Part shown: positions 48,975 through 61,866 of the stretch, piece after piece
Layout: each line of letters begins with the position of its first letter
How positions within the stretch are numbered: the stretch's first letter is position 1
Origin: Chrysomallon squamiferum
Taxonomy: Eukaryota > Mollusca > Gastropoda > Neomphalida > Peltospiridae
DNA length: 64,000 bases
Assembly (NCBI GenBank): GCA_012295275.1
Contig: CM022675.1
Coordinates: 16,327,189 to 16,391,188 of the forward strand
Direction of reading: 5' to 3'
Notes under the pieces: model-generated
The model's database searches: none
What the model was told of the DNA's origin: nothing
The model's input: only the letters and a program-made list of their open reading frames with translations
Made by a program: the position numbers and the translations under genes

Positions 48975-50775
48975 TGAAGTTGCTACAAGGATGGTGAAAG
49001 GTAATGGAACAAAATGGCATATATATATAGTTGAATAATTCTCTGTAAAAATATCAAAATATCATTTATGGATTTCACTGAAAAAAATATAAAAATTTCT
49101 GTATTTATAATTCAGAAAATTGTCAATAAATTCAGTAAAGTAATTTGGTCAGTGTAAAGCACATAGCTGTTTTCAACCTCCTGAGGAGTCAGAGACAGCT
49201 TGACAGTTAATGTGGTACTCACTGTTTTCTGACTTTTATCAGGAAAGTAAGGCAACGTTTTTCTCACTGATCAACACACTGTCCTATTTAAAAAAAAATA
49301 TTGGGTGGTCATCACTAAAAAAAAAATAATTACTGTGAATCTGTATAATCAGTTATTATGGATAATCCTGACAGTTTAAAGTTATAGATAGATGTTCCAG
49401 GACATTCTACACACAACAATACACATACATTCACAGAACCATACATAAATATACACACACACACATACATGCCCACAGATATAAAGACATACATACATTA
49501 ATATTATACACACAATGTCATAGAGATGTAAATATAAGAAAAAAATTATAAATTTATTTACATTGTAAACTAAAACACTGTATGTATTGATATTAAGAAA
49601 TGTTTATCAGTCACAGTAACCTATGATCAATGAGGTGATCAATAGTTTATAAATCCTTGATTATTTAGAACCAACTTTATTTTAATGTACAAATTTAAAA
49701 CAAAAATTATAAAACTATTAGTTGTATATGAAATAGAGATGTTTTTCTGTTTAAATTTACATGATATTCTCCATTCATTGAAGCCAGTCAACATAATTTG
49801 GTTTGTCTTGAATTTAACCTTTTTTCTACTGAGCTGCTATAATATATCAAGAATGTTTTCATAAATCTAGTAATAAAATATTGTGAATGCAAAAAATAAG
49901 AAAAATCATGTGATGGCCTGACATTTGTCAGCTTCAAGGTTACTAGTTTAACCACGTGAAACAATTAATTTTCTCAAGTATCAAACTGTTTTTATCATCA
50001 AAGTAAAATACGGTTTCTCATTGGTGAGATTCAAAAATTTATTTTAATACTGGTGTAACAGGTGCAAGAAGAAACATGATTGCTTACTCTGTATTGATTT
50101 TTCTTTTTCTAGTTTAAGATTTATATTCTATGTGGGTACATGTGGATGATACCAGAAACAAAAAATAAGGCAACACAGGTTGAAAATCAGACCCTTGAAT
50201 GATGAAAATATTGGTAACCTAAGAATATTTTAACTGAATTCAATAATATTCTCCACATTTAACATTTAAGATGTGTGTTTTCTGATCATGGGAGTTTTAG
50301 AATCTTATATATATATAACTGCATATCCATATACTGTCAAGTCTCCATTTAATATTGTGCTGAAACCAAAGTTTGTAGTGTTAATACCAGTTCCTCACCA
50401 AGAAGATGGCAAGTTCTGGGAGGAAGATGGTGAAAAGGAATGGAACAAGATGGCACTTACAAGACCAAATAATTCTGTGTACAAATATAAATATTAGCTT
50501 TATTTAAAAACTGCTACGAACTTTCTTCAAAATATTATTTGTAATTCAGAAAGCTGTCCGTAGGTAAAGTAATATGGTGATTGTAAAGCTGTCAGAACCC
50601 ACAAGGTTATTGTACAACCTCCTGAGGAGTCTAACAGGTGCCAGCTTGACATTTAATTCTGAAATCACTGTTATCTCACTTTTATCAGGAAAGTGAAAGA
50701 AAGATTTCTTATTGATCAATAATATGATTCAATTTAAAAATTTATTGTGTGGTCATCACAAAAAGTTAATACAGA
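48975..50775 (+). repeat. Interspersed repeat, two direct copies (48975-49325 and 50400-50775)
   Basis: Copies share GATGGTGAAAGGTAATGGAA-like starts, CAACCTCCTGAGGAGTC, CAGCTTGACA, TTTTATCAGGAAAGTGA and a GGTGGTCATCAC end in the same order. I judge the identity to be roughly 70%. There is no coding capacity or clear terminal repeat. They are either two insertions of a short non-autonomous element or an old tandem duplication. Confidence 0.75.
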
Positions 50776-50779
50776 ACAA

Positions 50780-52140
50780 ATAAATAAAGCTTTTTGTTAC
50801 TAGTTTACACTAATGACCAGAGATGTCTACAACAAACGATAAACCTGAATTAAAACCGATTTCTAATTTGCTCTGTATTAACTGTTTGTTTTCTATAATA
50901 TACTCTTAGATTTATGTTTAATGTGTGTATACCTGCACTGTTATAGAAACTGTTATAAAGGATATCTTTGTGACATTTTGCAAACAATATATTTGGTTAA
51001 ATTGATTTATATTTCTAGATTTGGTCAGTGGTGAGAGTCCCTCTTAAAAAAACTGGCTCAAAACAGCAGCATACATAATTTCAGGTATAATCCCGAAATA
51101 AAAGTTTTAGTTTTTCCCCTCCCCCCAGCCTTCTCAAAGATGAAATAAAAGAGGGATTTGGCATCATTTAGATAATAAAATTTTAATATCAGTACAAAGA
51201 CAATCTTGCCTTGTTTTAATGTTTAAACTCTGTTTCAGTAAATATATTTCTTTTCTGTATCTACTATAAATAAACTTATTAAAGTAATAATTTTTATATG
51301 TATACAATCTTAAGATTTCTATATATGAAGTAGGGAAAATATAAAACAACAATAAGTATTTAAAATATATATACATATATGCATATATGTATGTATGTAT
51401 GTATGCATACATGTATACATATATATATGTATATATGTAATAGATAGATAGATATTAACAATTATAATAAGTAAATAAGCTGCTTTTAAATGCCAGTATA
51501 AGTAAATAAATTTCTGCCTAAATTCTAGGGGCATGAATCTAAAGTTGATGTATAATTATATTTTTAAATAATTAAATAACATAATTAAATAGGAATTGAG
51601 AAAAACAATTGGTGACAGTAATTTATTATTTTTATATCCTTTTATGGTGCAAAGTTCATTTAACAACCCAAGTCTGATTTAATTGAATTAGTAGATAGTC
51701 ATAACATTTCAACTGGCCAGGCAACCAAGCTTTAACAAATCAGAAATATCTTAATTGTGGACTCTGTTAATGAGGAAAATTTAGAGGAAATTTCAAATTC
51801 AATTATGATAGAACCAATAGTATGGAATATACTTCCATGGAAACTGGATATACAAAGTGAGACAGTGGTAGATTTGACAAACTTTTAAACAAAATCCAAG
51901 ATGGCTGCCATCACTGATGGAAGATACAGAATATGGCATATCCCTGGAACTACTTGACCAACTTCAGTTATGTTAATTCTATAGTAGGGTTTTCAAGCAA
52001 TCCTGATAATCTGAAAAACGTATCAATGATAAAGATGACAAATAGTGCATGACACAAGAAATACGTCACATCATTTCAATACTGGTAACATCTGCCGCAC
52101 GTGAACAAGGTGAAAAAAATGACATTCAATAAAAATTAAT
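50780..52140. other. Non-coding stretch with ATGT/ATAC microsatellite
   Basis: AT-rich sequence with a TATG/TACA run at about 51370-51445. No exon is supported. Confidence 0.5.
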
Positions 52141-52181
52141 TAAATTACAGAACATCTTCTGACTATAAAGGAAACACTTCA

Positions 52182-55100
52182 ATGGAGATAATAGAGGACT
52201 GTGAAAACGTGAATGCTGCAAAAATGACTTTATTCCAAGTTTTTGTTATTTGCTTGGTGCTGCAGGTGTCACTTTGAAAGAGTAAGTATTCTACATATTT
52301 ACATTTAAAACACATTGTTTATTACTTTTCATTGTTGGTACATGTACTTACATATTTTAGTTTTGTATTCACTGTGGAGCACTGTCTAGCTGTCAAGGCC
52401 TTTTTCCTTGGTTCCTTCCTTCATTCCATTTTTTTAGAATTTCTTTTTAGTACATGTATATGTAACAATAACCTGTATAAGAGAATAACCATTTCTGATT
52501 GACATTAGGCACCAGATTTGTTAACACTAATTTATCATTAATGAATTATACATCAGAAAATGCTTCCATTTTTCTTTTTTTAACATGAATATTCAAACCT
52601 ACTTCTATTATGCTTTTTTTGCCAGTACAAGTTACTGGCTCAGAGCTTCATAAGAAAATGTGACAAATGCAAATATTTGAAAAATAGAATCGCTGAAACT
52701 AAAATATTGACAATGGGTAGCCAAGTGTTGTTCTGTTTCCACATTTTGGTAAAGCACAAGATAAAAGAGCTGTTGGCACTGAGAAACATGGTTTTTTTTT
52801 TCAAAATGTGGAAACACCAATCCATATTTTGTAGTTTTACTCAAAAGATAGTCAGTGGACACATTGGATTTTGTTAGGAAATTACCTGACATATCACCAA
52901 GTTTTACTAAATATTCACATTCCTCTTATTTATTTATTTGTTTATTATCAATTTACTTTTTATTTTAAACAAATTTCTTTACAAAATGTGTGTATGTATA
53001 TATATGCATATATATCTATGTATGTATGTAATATTTACATCTGCCTCTATAGTACTAATTTCAACCAACTGCATAAATTTAGGCACATTTTATTCAATCA
53101 AAACAAATGAATTAATATTATATTTTATTACATTACATTATATTGTATTGTATTGTATTGTATTGTACTGTATTGTATTGCATTGTATTGTGTAGTGTTG
53201 CAAATTATTGTAATGCATCATATCATATTATGCATTATATATTTATATTATATTAGGCACTACAAAGTGATTTTCTGTTTGGGACATACAAGGTTGATTC
53301 CTATCTGTATTTGTAGATATTTTCATCCTGATTTCAGTGAAAATAAATCTGAAATTGTCCTGAATTTATGATTTCTTTAAAATTAAATTTTTGATGCCAT
53401 TTCTGCACAGTTACCATTTTCAACAAACCTTGATTATAAGGTGTGTTCTTAAGCAAGGTGTGTATGACAAAGATTATTTCTAAAGATGTCATACTGAATG
53501 TTGCAAACATACATTCTAAATTCTTAATATTCTCTGCAAGGACATTTCCACTCATGTAAAATCAATGTTGTGCTACTGTTAACATGGTTTCTCAATCAAA
53601 TTAACTGGAGTGAAAAGATCCAGACGATGAAATACATTTAGAAGAGATAAATTAGAGGATTAATTTTTATGGAGTTCAAGTTTTCTTCAGCATCAAGGTA
53701 CAGTCTTGGTTCTAGTAAAGTCTATTTAAATAATAACAGTTAAATGTCATTTCCTCTTGATAGTGAGACTCAAAGCAGTTTATAGTGACACTATATCAAG
53801 AACATATGGACAGAAATTGAATGGATAATGAATTATACTGTAATAATACATACAATGATTGATGATGTAATTGTAAATGGAGCACAAGCTGACTTTCACT
53901 TGGATATTGTTTAAGAAGTGACTTTGAGCATGTGTTTTTAGAAGCCTGTTTGAAGCCTTATGAAACAAATATCAAACCAAACACAAGCCTGAATTAAGGA
54001 AATCTGTCCTGAGTAACCTACTAAATCATTATTTATTATGTATGTAATATGGTTTGAAACAAACAATAAAAATAACAAACTTAATTTTTTCCCACTGACA
54101 CTATTTAGCCACACTTGTTCCATTATCAGTTCCAATGTTTATTTCCAAGGCTTTGCTGCATTACAGAAGAAAAAAAAGAAAAAAAGGTAAATATTATTAC
54201 ATAAACAATCATGAATAAGAAGGCTATTTTTAGATCACAACAACAGTTGAGAAACTAAAGTCATGCAACAATAGATGTTTCACTTCTTTGGGCATCAGAA
54301 ATAAATAAACTACCCAACATTTCACACATTTTGAGCAGGACTCCTCAACACAGACTGTAACTAACGTGATGTGATGTCCTAAACAACTCTGATGATTTAT
54401 TAACCAAGGAGGAGGCAGACAGTGTATATGTAACCAGCTCCAATATCATTAAACCCAGATCATTTAAATCAGTCCTGGGCAAACTGCAGCCCGTGGCTTT
54501 CTGAGTGGCCTGCCTAATTTCACAAGGAAAATAGCGATAATTCAAATTTCATAAAATGAGTCTATTTAATTTCACTGTCTTTTAAGAGATGAAATATTTT
54601 TCTTTACTATGAGATTTTTTTAAAAGGGTCTGTTACTCAAAATATTCAAGAGAATTTTTACATCAGTTTTCTACCACATTAGGGAAGTTAATACATTTAT
54701 ATTGGATATACAAATGAAGCTAAGATATCTTTCCTTTTGAGTTTGTATGGAAAACGTTTGTAGAGTTAACCCTATGAGTGTAATAAGTAGTGTATGAATG
54801 ATGTCTGTGATACACAATCATAGATCCATAACATTACCCATAGCAAATGAGTTTGTAAAACACTTTACATATGAGGTAACATTCATGCTATAAACATGTA
54901 GATTTTATTCAGATAGGTCTTGAAACAGGGAATAAATCAAGCCTTCAAAAGTCAGAAAAAATACTTCAGGACGATTTGGTTGGCCATAAATACATGGGCT
55001 TTGGAGTACCTAATAATACTAAATTTGAGACAGCCATTGTAATAGATTGAAAATTGATGTTCTTGATTAACGGGATGTCATCTCTCTTCACAGTCTGTTA

Positions 55101-55517
55101 CTGTGATCACAGCATCATGAAAATATACGTGTGCATATATGCTCGTAACATTACATATATACATATATATGTACAAACACGCATACAAAAAAAAAGATGA
55201 TGTTTATTTAATTTTTATTTTTATTTTTTATTCAAACAGGGTGTTTGAACGGTGGAACTAAAGTAGGAAGGAAATGTGAATGCACTGACGAGTTTTATGG
55301 AGGAATCTGTAAGAAAAGTAAGTAAATTTTGTAATTAGAGTGATGATGTTTTTTGTAAACACTGTTAACTGTATGTGGACTATTGAAAGAATAAAATATT
55401 CTAACAGATAACATTTCACAGACTGAGAATAAATCATTTCCCTGATTTCAAATGTACATTACACAAACGGTGCAGGCAATAAATGGAATATCTGTAGAAA
55501 TCCACAAAAATAAAGCA

Positions 55518-55550
<33 letters not shown>

Positions 55551-56517
55551 TGTGTTAAGATAAAATATGCAAAACCATGTTTTTGTAGCTACCATAATTT
55601 CTATGTAATAAATGTTTTGAATCAGGGAAAGACATTATGACATTGTGTATTATATTATACTATGCTGTGCTATGTTACTCATATTAAGTTACATTATACC
55701 TCATAAAATGTTACATTATATCTAATAAAATGTTACATTATACCTCATAAAATGTTACATTATTTTCTATTATATTACTAATGCTTGACACTTAAAGGGA
55801 AGTCGTTTTGTTAGCTTAATTGGGCAACTAGTCAGTACTGGTATAATTCTATGTTTCTGAATGTGAATGTTCTGACTTAACCATTCCCTCAGAGCATGCT
55901 GTGTTTTATATACCATGTTTGATCTATGGCTAAAGTGTCCATAAAAATTCAGTATAATAATTAAAATAGAAGTAATGAGAAAATAAAATAAAATAAAAAA
56001 TGGAAATGGAAAAACTTCAAATTTTACACCAAATCAACAACAGGCTGATCTAATCTGTTTCCAAGTGAAGTGCATTCTTTTTTCTTCTTTCATCAACAGG
56101 TTGTGCCGATGGAGCTAAGGCTGAGGCTAAACAAGCATTTAAAAAGTTCTGTGCAATTCCAATTATATCCAAAAGCTGTCAAAAATCATGTGATATGTGT
56201 CCATGTAAGTCTACTGTCTGCTGTCTTAGAAATTATGTTCATTCTGACAGAGAACAATCAGAATAATTAGAAATGAAAATAACAAAAGAAAGTATTAATG
56301 AATATTTAATAGTTTATGTTCTTTTCGGTTAGCAATGTATTAATAATGTATTTATTATCACAGTTGTCAGTATTAACATATTAATAAAAATCAACATAAT
56401 TAATAGAAAATAATAATATAACATGATGATGAAATTGCTATTTTTTATATTCCTGTTAACATGAGAATTACAACTAATGTATATCATAATAATAATCGTA
56501 ACAATAACATAAAAATT

Positions 56518-56549
<32 letters not shown>

Positions 56550-57599
56550 TTCTTTGCAGCATCTGGGGAATGCTCTGATAGATTCAGATGGTTCTGTGAT
56601 TTAGTGGCCCAGTTAACTGAGCCAGCTGGAACTGCTAAGTTTTGTGCAGACCATCCTATGAAATGCCAGTCGATTTGTCCATGTAATATGACTTTATCAT
56701 TTGTTCACTATTAATGTTACTTTCAATGTAAGAATACTGTTTTAAGAAAACCAGTCTGAGACTAACTATAAAAATGAGAGTTCTGTTGACTAAGCACTAT
56801 TTTTCAGTGATCTACAGAGAACTTTATTCAAAGAAAATACAATATGAATGATATTTGCACTGTATATTTATAGGGCATTTCATGATTTGAGCCAGGATGT
56901 GACATTTCGTTCATTAATACCCAATCACTAAAACTCTGATTTCATAGCAACTGATTTTTGACCTTGTATAGAGACAATGAACATGGTGATGTATGAATGA
57001 TGTCTGTGATACACAATCATAGATCCATAACATTACCCATAGCCAATGAGTTTGTTAAACACTTTACATATGAGGTAACATTCATGCTATAAACATGAAT
57101 GCCATATTGGTTTTTGACTGATGTAATAATTTACCAGAAATTCAAAAGTAAAATTTGTCAGGACATGACAAAATTTGTACAGATTTTTAAATTATGTTGT
57201 TAATACCATAAATTCCAAAACTCTGCCCTGCTAGAAAATAAGGTGCTTTTTAAAAAATATTCATGGTAGTTTATCCAATCTGTTTCAAAATACCACCTAG
57301 CCATTTATCAAGAAATTACCATTTATGATGCTAATGTTAGTTTTTATAAATTAACTAAAGATGTGACAATTTGTCCTGTGTAAAAGCTGTTCATTAATTA
57401 ACTGTTTAATAACAAAATAAGTAGAATGATTTATTGTCATCATTAGTGAACATGCATGTTACAAGGGAATTTAAAACTGTTATTTTATCAACCATTATTT
57501 TTTTCCTATTCACTCACAGGCCATGTTGAAACAGCTGTGATGACCATTTGTGGGAATTTCTCACTTGCTTTTAATCAACCCAAGCTGTATTTTCTGTAA
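52182..57599 (+). CDS. Small secreted EGF/ShKT-like Cys-rich protein gene with nonsense codon in signal exon
   Basis: Proposed exons are 52182-52281, 55240-55317, 56100-56204, 56560-56682 and 57520-57599. Exon 1 codes a signal peptide (MTLFQVFVICLVLQVSL from the second in-frame ATG at 52224) and leaves in phase 1 at AAAGA/gtaagt, but codon 18 after that ATG is TGA (52275-52277). Exon 2 is an EGF-like core (CLNGGTKVGRKCECTDEFYG, GIC). Exons 3 and 4 each hold five Cys in an ShKT-like spacing. Exon 5 supplies a further Cys-rich tail and TAA. All later exons are phase 1 and agree. The mature product would be an extracellular protein of about 140 residues. The link between exon 1 and the rest rests on phase only. 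Confidence 0.6.
53130..53210 (+). repeat. (TATTG)n pentanucleotide repeat
   Basis: About 12 units of TATTG with single-base variants (TACTG, CATTG) in the first intron of the secreted gene. Confidence 0.93.
54470..54540 (+). mobile_element. hAT-like transposon terminal fragment
   Basis: CAGTCCTGGGCAAACTGCAG, followed by cccgtggctttctgagtggcctgcc, resembles the widely found CAGxGGTGGGCAAACT...GGCCCG ends of hAT-family elements. No transposase or second end was identified nearby. Confidence 0.5.
55240..55317 (+). CDS. EGF-like module exon
   Basis: A 78-nt exon, phase 1-1, with strong acceptor (caaacag) and donor (gtaagt). It codes CLNGGTK, CECTDEFYGG and IC, the NGGT and C-x-C-x7-GG-x-C pattern of the C-terminal half of an EGF domain. 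The first EGF Cys would need to come from the previous exon. Confidence 0.8.
55690..55765 (+). repeat. ~26-bp repeat, about three units
   Basis: TACCTCATAAAATGTTACAT is repeated with tatctaat variants. Confidence 0.9.
56100..56204 (+). CDS. ShKT-like module A (five Cys)
   Basis: A 105-nt exon, phase 1-1. It starts SCADGAK and has FKKFC, then KSCQKSCDMCP. The C-x-D start and SC-x2-C end are ShKT hallmarks, but the second Cys of the six is missing. Acceptor caacag, donor gtaagt. Confidence 0.75.
56560..56682 (+). CDS. ShKT-like module B (five Cys plus one from the next exon)
   Basis: A 123-nt exon, phase 1-1. Cys occur in GECSDRF, WFCDL, KFCAD, MKC and SICP. The sixth would be supplied by the split codon T/GC made with the exon at 57520, giving CPC. 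Acceptor tttgcag, donor gtaata. Confidence 0.75.
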
Positions 57600-57790
57600 C
57601 AGAAAAACTAACACTGTTTCCTTACAATATTTTGCATGAAGAAATGTTACTATAAATTAAAATCCATCTTTGGAGACTATTTTCCCATGAAAAACATTTT
57701 TATATTCTTGGTTGCATTTTCTACCAAGACAAAGCTTGACCACATGCATTCTTCCTGTTTCTTTCTGTAATTTAATAAAGTGGATATATT
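57520..57790 (+). CDS. Terminal exon of the secreted gene and polyadenylation signal
   Basis: After acceptor cactcacag the frame gives (C)HVETAVMTICGNF and ends at TAA 57597-57599. AATAAA lies at 57774-57779. A second acceptor at about 58108 (atatttcag/AAACTG) would give an immediate TAA at the split codon, a possible shorter form. Confidence 0.6.
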
Positions 57791-58020
57791 ATTAATGAAA
57801 TATTACAATTAAAAAGATGTCACATCCTGGCTTACAAATATACATTTTCAAAATACAAATGTCATTAAAAGCCATAATACAGGAGTAAATAACTAATAAC
57901 TATATATTTTTATATTCTTAAATATGTTAACTTTCATTATCAGTAGATACTTAGTTTAGTAGATCATTTTAAAGTTTGCATAACTGTGGACCACAAACCA
58001 TGGTTTTACCCATAACTGAG

Positions 58021-58027
<7 letters not shown>

Positions 58028-58053
<26 letters not shown>
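58028..58053. repeat. (TA)n microsatellite
   Basis: About 13 TA units before the alternative acceptor at 58108. Confidence 0.9.
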
Positions 58054-59131
58054 CCAAATTTTTCAGGGATTCGTGTTCATATACAATAAATTTTGTTTTA
58101 TATTTCAGAAACTGAAACTCTAAAGAAGAAACCAGCAGTTTAGAATATCACTGCTCATTTCAAGAAAATAAATAATTTTAAAAGCTGTAATTTAGTTAGT
58201 TATTTTTACACACACACACTGGCAACTCACAAACACACTTATTGATTTTTGAGCTATTTATGCTATCACATGGATCTGTTTTTAGCACTTTTTGTACCAT
58301 TTCTGAATTACTGAAGCTACTACTGTTGTCAATATTAGGTCTCCAGTTACTGTATTTACTAATAACAATAATATATACATTTTTTCTGTTTTTCTTGTGT
58401 TACAACTGTTTCTTTATATACCTTTTTAATCGTATTGCTACTGAGAACTCCTCTTCATAAAATTATCGTGTCTCTCTTAACATTATTATGTCCACAGAAT
58501 GTTTCATCTAAATCTGAACTGAAATCTGTGAGAGAAAAAATGTGTAATTCTGTAGCTGTTCAGTTCATCACTTCGCACTGTTTTCCCAGGTAAGATTACA
58601 GTCTGCATAATCAAGAAAGTCTGTTTACTAATAGCGTTGCTTTTGATCCGGCACCATCCTAAATATTTTTCTTTTTAATGCCATGCCACTTATTTCGCTT
58701 ATCTCTTTCATTCTGGCATGGAAGCTGAAGGTAATAAATAGTTTCATGGTAATGATTTTGATGAGAGAGGTATGTTAAAAGGTAACAGACTGTTTGATGG
58801 TAACAGTCGATTTAATGGTGAAGTTTTTTTGATGAAAGCAGACAGTCACATGGCAAAAATGTGTGTTTTGCTTTCACAGCCTTTCAGTTCAAACTGTTTC
58901 AGAGTAATACCATTCCTTTAAAATGTACTAAGGTCTTCCTAAGTGTTTGTATTAATGCAATAAATTACAAAGAACTTTTTAAAAACTTGAGCAGAATATA
59001 ATTTTAACTTCTGATCAGTTGAGTGATAAAATAAAAATCATAATAGGAAGGGTCATCAATAGTTAAAGGATTATTATCAACTACATTGTTTTACCATCAG
59101 TTCTATCCTCTTTTCAGCCATCTTCTGTTCC

Positions 59132-60090
59132 AGGGCCATTGTGTGTCAAATCACCCAATGGGTTAAACCCAACCATCTCAGATTTTTATGAAATTTGGTA
59201 TACTTGTTGATTGGGATCCCACACCACCAAATCTGAAATTTTACACCAATTAAAGTGGTGTGGGAGATATGGCCCCCAAATACTGAGATTTTGGGCCAAA
59301 AGGGGCTTGGCCACCAACATTTGAACCGTAATATTTCATATGACATGATAAAATGACTTAATACATTTTATGAAGAAAACATAACACTTACATATCAAAA
59401 TCTGACATTGAAAGTTTCAGATTGTCAAAGAAATGCAGAACAAGAAACATCTGTCTTAAATTTCAAATTGCTGTGTGCTCAATGTGCATTTCCCCAAGGG
59501 ATTTCAAGCCACACATCCTGTTAACCCTTTGGGTCTGATTGTGTAGAACATCTCATGGCGTCTTTTCACATCCTTCAGACATGTCAGGTGGGTTTTGACT
59601 CCAAAGATGAGTTTTTGGTCTCAGAGAAGTCTATACATGTAGAAAATGTACATTGTAATGCATTGTATCAATCATCCTTGCAGGTATGTATTTTTTATAT
59701 CTATATTGTGGCTAAATAAACAATATTACACCTCTGAAACTGTTATTTGTTTTAGTTACCATGTGGGAGATTAAATTTCAAGAACAGTCATTCTCTGATC
59801 TGAATAATGATGGCAGATTTGGATTCCTTGTCAAATTGCCTTTTCATCAATACCAATTTTATGAAGACTGTCCCAGTAGTTCCAGAGATATTAGGGTTCA
59901 AAGGTTCACAGCCAAACATCTCAAAATTCTTGGGGCCATATCTCCCACACCAGTAGTCCGATTGGCAATTTTTTTTTTAATTTGGTGCTGTGGGATTCCA
60001 ATCAACAAGTACACCAAGTTTCACAAAAATCTTAGACAGTCAGGATTTAACATATCTGGTTTTTGGGTGATTTGACACAAAATGACCCTC
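59132..60090. mobile_element. Foldback (long terminal inverted repeat) element, ~0.96 kb
   Basis: The left arm (59132 to about 59310) and right arm (about 59905-60090) are inverted copies: AGGGCCATTGTGTGTCAAAT at the left against AGGGTCATTTTGTGTCAAAT as the reverse complement of the right. Each arm, read outward, codes the same CGIPINKYTKFHKNLR peptide, an effect of the shared arm. The middle (59.3-59.9 kb) has no transposase. It is probably a non-autonomous DNA element. No clear target-site duplication. Confidence 0.8.
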
Positions 60091-60094
60091 CAGC

Positions 60095-61860
60095 CACTGG
60101 TTTATTAGCGTGACATGTGCCTTCCTGCAGTCGAAGTGTATATAAGTGACCTCTGGTTTCCTCTCTCATTATTTGCATGACCATTAATTAAACATTTTAA
60201 CTGCTCCTTCTAAATTGTATTATAGAGTTAACAAAAACTTTCAAATTTACTGGTGTTTTTGATGGTAACATCAAGTAAAGATCTTTCCAATAACTTTCTA
60301 ACATTAATATTAAGTATTTTGTGATTAATTAACAGTTGCTAATTATAGGAATTAATTTCTCGAATTTATATGTAGTTTGAAAGAAAAGCAAAACCTGAAA
60401 AAATGTGAGCAGGCTGTTACTTAGTAGTAATTATTTTCATTTCTTAGTTATAGCAGAAAGTATATTTGATATAATAAGCAACACAACAGATTAAAACAGC
60501 AATTTATTATCTAAAACTGTCCAAAATACAAGAACAAGCAATTAACATGTCAATGTTCAGACAGCTTAGGTGGCCAGTGCCAGATGTACTTTTCCCAGGA
60601 TGTACTGGTGGACTTCCCAGAACTACATCAGATTGAAATTAAAGGTGTATTTTATTCCGATTATGAAAAAAGTATTCTAATACCTTCAGGTGAAAATCTG
60701 ATGTTCTTTAGCAGAAATTCATGAAAATTTGTTTGAATAAAGTAAGTAAAACTAATCCTTTTCCATATAGGAATATTGTTTGCAAACTGCTCATAAATGA
60801 GTTTGAAGAGTTATTATTTGAGCTAAATAATACAGAAAGACAAGACAGTATTGCAATCACGATAAAATTTTACGGAAAGTGTTTCAATGGATGCAGCTGC
60901 TGCAACTTGCAGTTAACATTTTGATCTGTGAAAACTGTTATCAGTGTACCTGTTTATTATCTAACAGCACAGAAATATTGTGACAAGCAAATTATTAACG
61001 AGAGAAAAGTGTCTACAGTTTTTTTCAGTCAATTTAATTTGAAACCTGAAAATGTTAACAAGCAACAATCATGAAAAACATCTGACTTATTGCCTGACGT
61101 CCACAATCATATTTATAATGTACAGGAGGCCTGTAAATTTTGTGTCGATTTTTATTTACCTTCAGTGAACACTTTTTTATATTTTTACCTCTGTTGAATG
61201 TTCTTATACGTCTAAAAAAAATTAGGTAAAATTTTCACTTAACTTCATTTCTTTTAATTATATTATTTAACTGTTTCTAATATCTGATGTAAACAGGATG
61301 CTCAGAATGAATGTAGAAGTACTGGATAAAACACAGCCATGAAAAAAAGCAACATAATTTAATATCTTTCTTTCTTTCTATATAAGCCCCACCCAAAAAT
61401 CTCTCTTTAGATCAAAAGATAGAAACGGTGGAACATTCTGAATTCTCTCCTTACCTTAAAACATCCTTTATATAATCTGAGCTGTTGTATTACCAATCAC
61501 ACACAATAACATTCAACAAATGGACATTACTAGCACAAATATAATAAATACTTTACTGTGCAACATCTGTTTTTGTCTTCAATAAAAATGCCTTAAAGTA
61601 AAAAGACTACACAAGCTGGTTTTTATTTTATTTGGTATGTGAAAGAATGCAGGAGTTTCATATGACAACAAAAAAAAAAAGACATTTTAAGACTTTTTCT
61701 CTGATTACAGTTTGACATGATTTCTGAATACCTTATAGAATTTTCATAATTTTAGCTGTGAAAATAACAGATGGTGTTATGGACAATTTTAGATTTCTTT
61801 ACTGAATAACTATTATAAAAGATCAAGAAAATACTGAGTATCTTTTATTTAAAAATCGAA
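60095..61860. other. Non-coding stretch
   Basis: No supported exon. A short frame at 60721-60924 ends in a Cys-rich CFNGCSCCNLQ but lacks splice or start context. Confidence 0.5.
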
Positions 61861-61866
61861 GAAAAA

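Larger units (their letters stand above)
54787..57100 (+). repeat. Near-identical 115-bp direct repeat (54787-54899 and 56985-57100)
   Basis: Both copies read GTGTATGAATGATGTCTGTG through AACATTCATGCTATAAACATG with only a few differences. One lies in the first intron and one in the last intron of the secreted gene, in the same orientation. Confidence 0.92.

Noticed and set aside
52275-52277. TGA as selenocysteine
   Set aside because: It follows a signal peptide with no selenoprotein context, and I saw no SECIS-like element; a null allele or error is simpler.
59146-60075. The two frames sharing GIPINKYTKFHKNL as genes
   Set aside because: They are the two inverted arms of one foldback element; the match follows from the inverted repeat.
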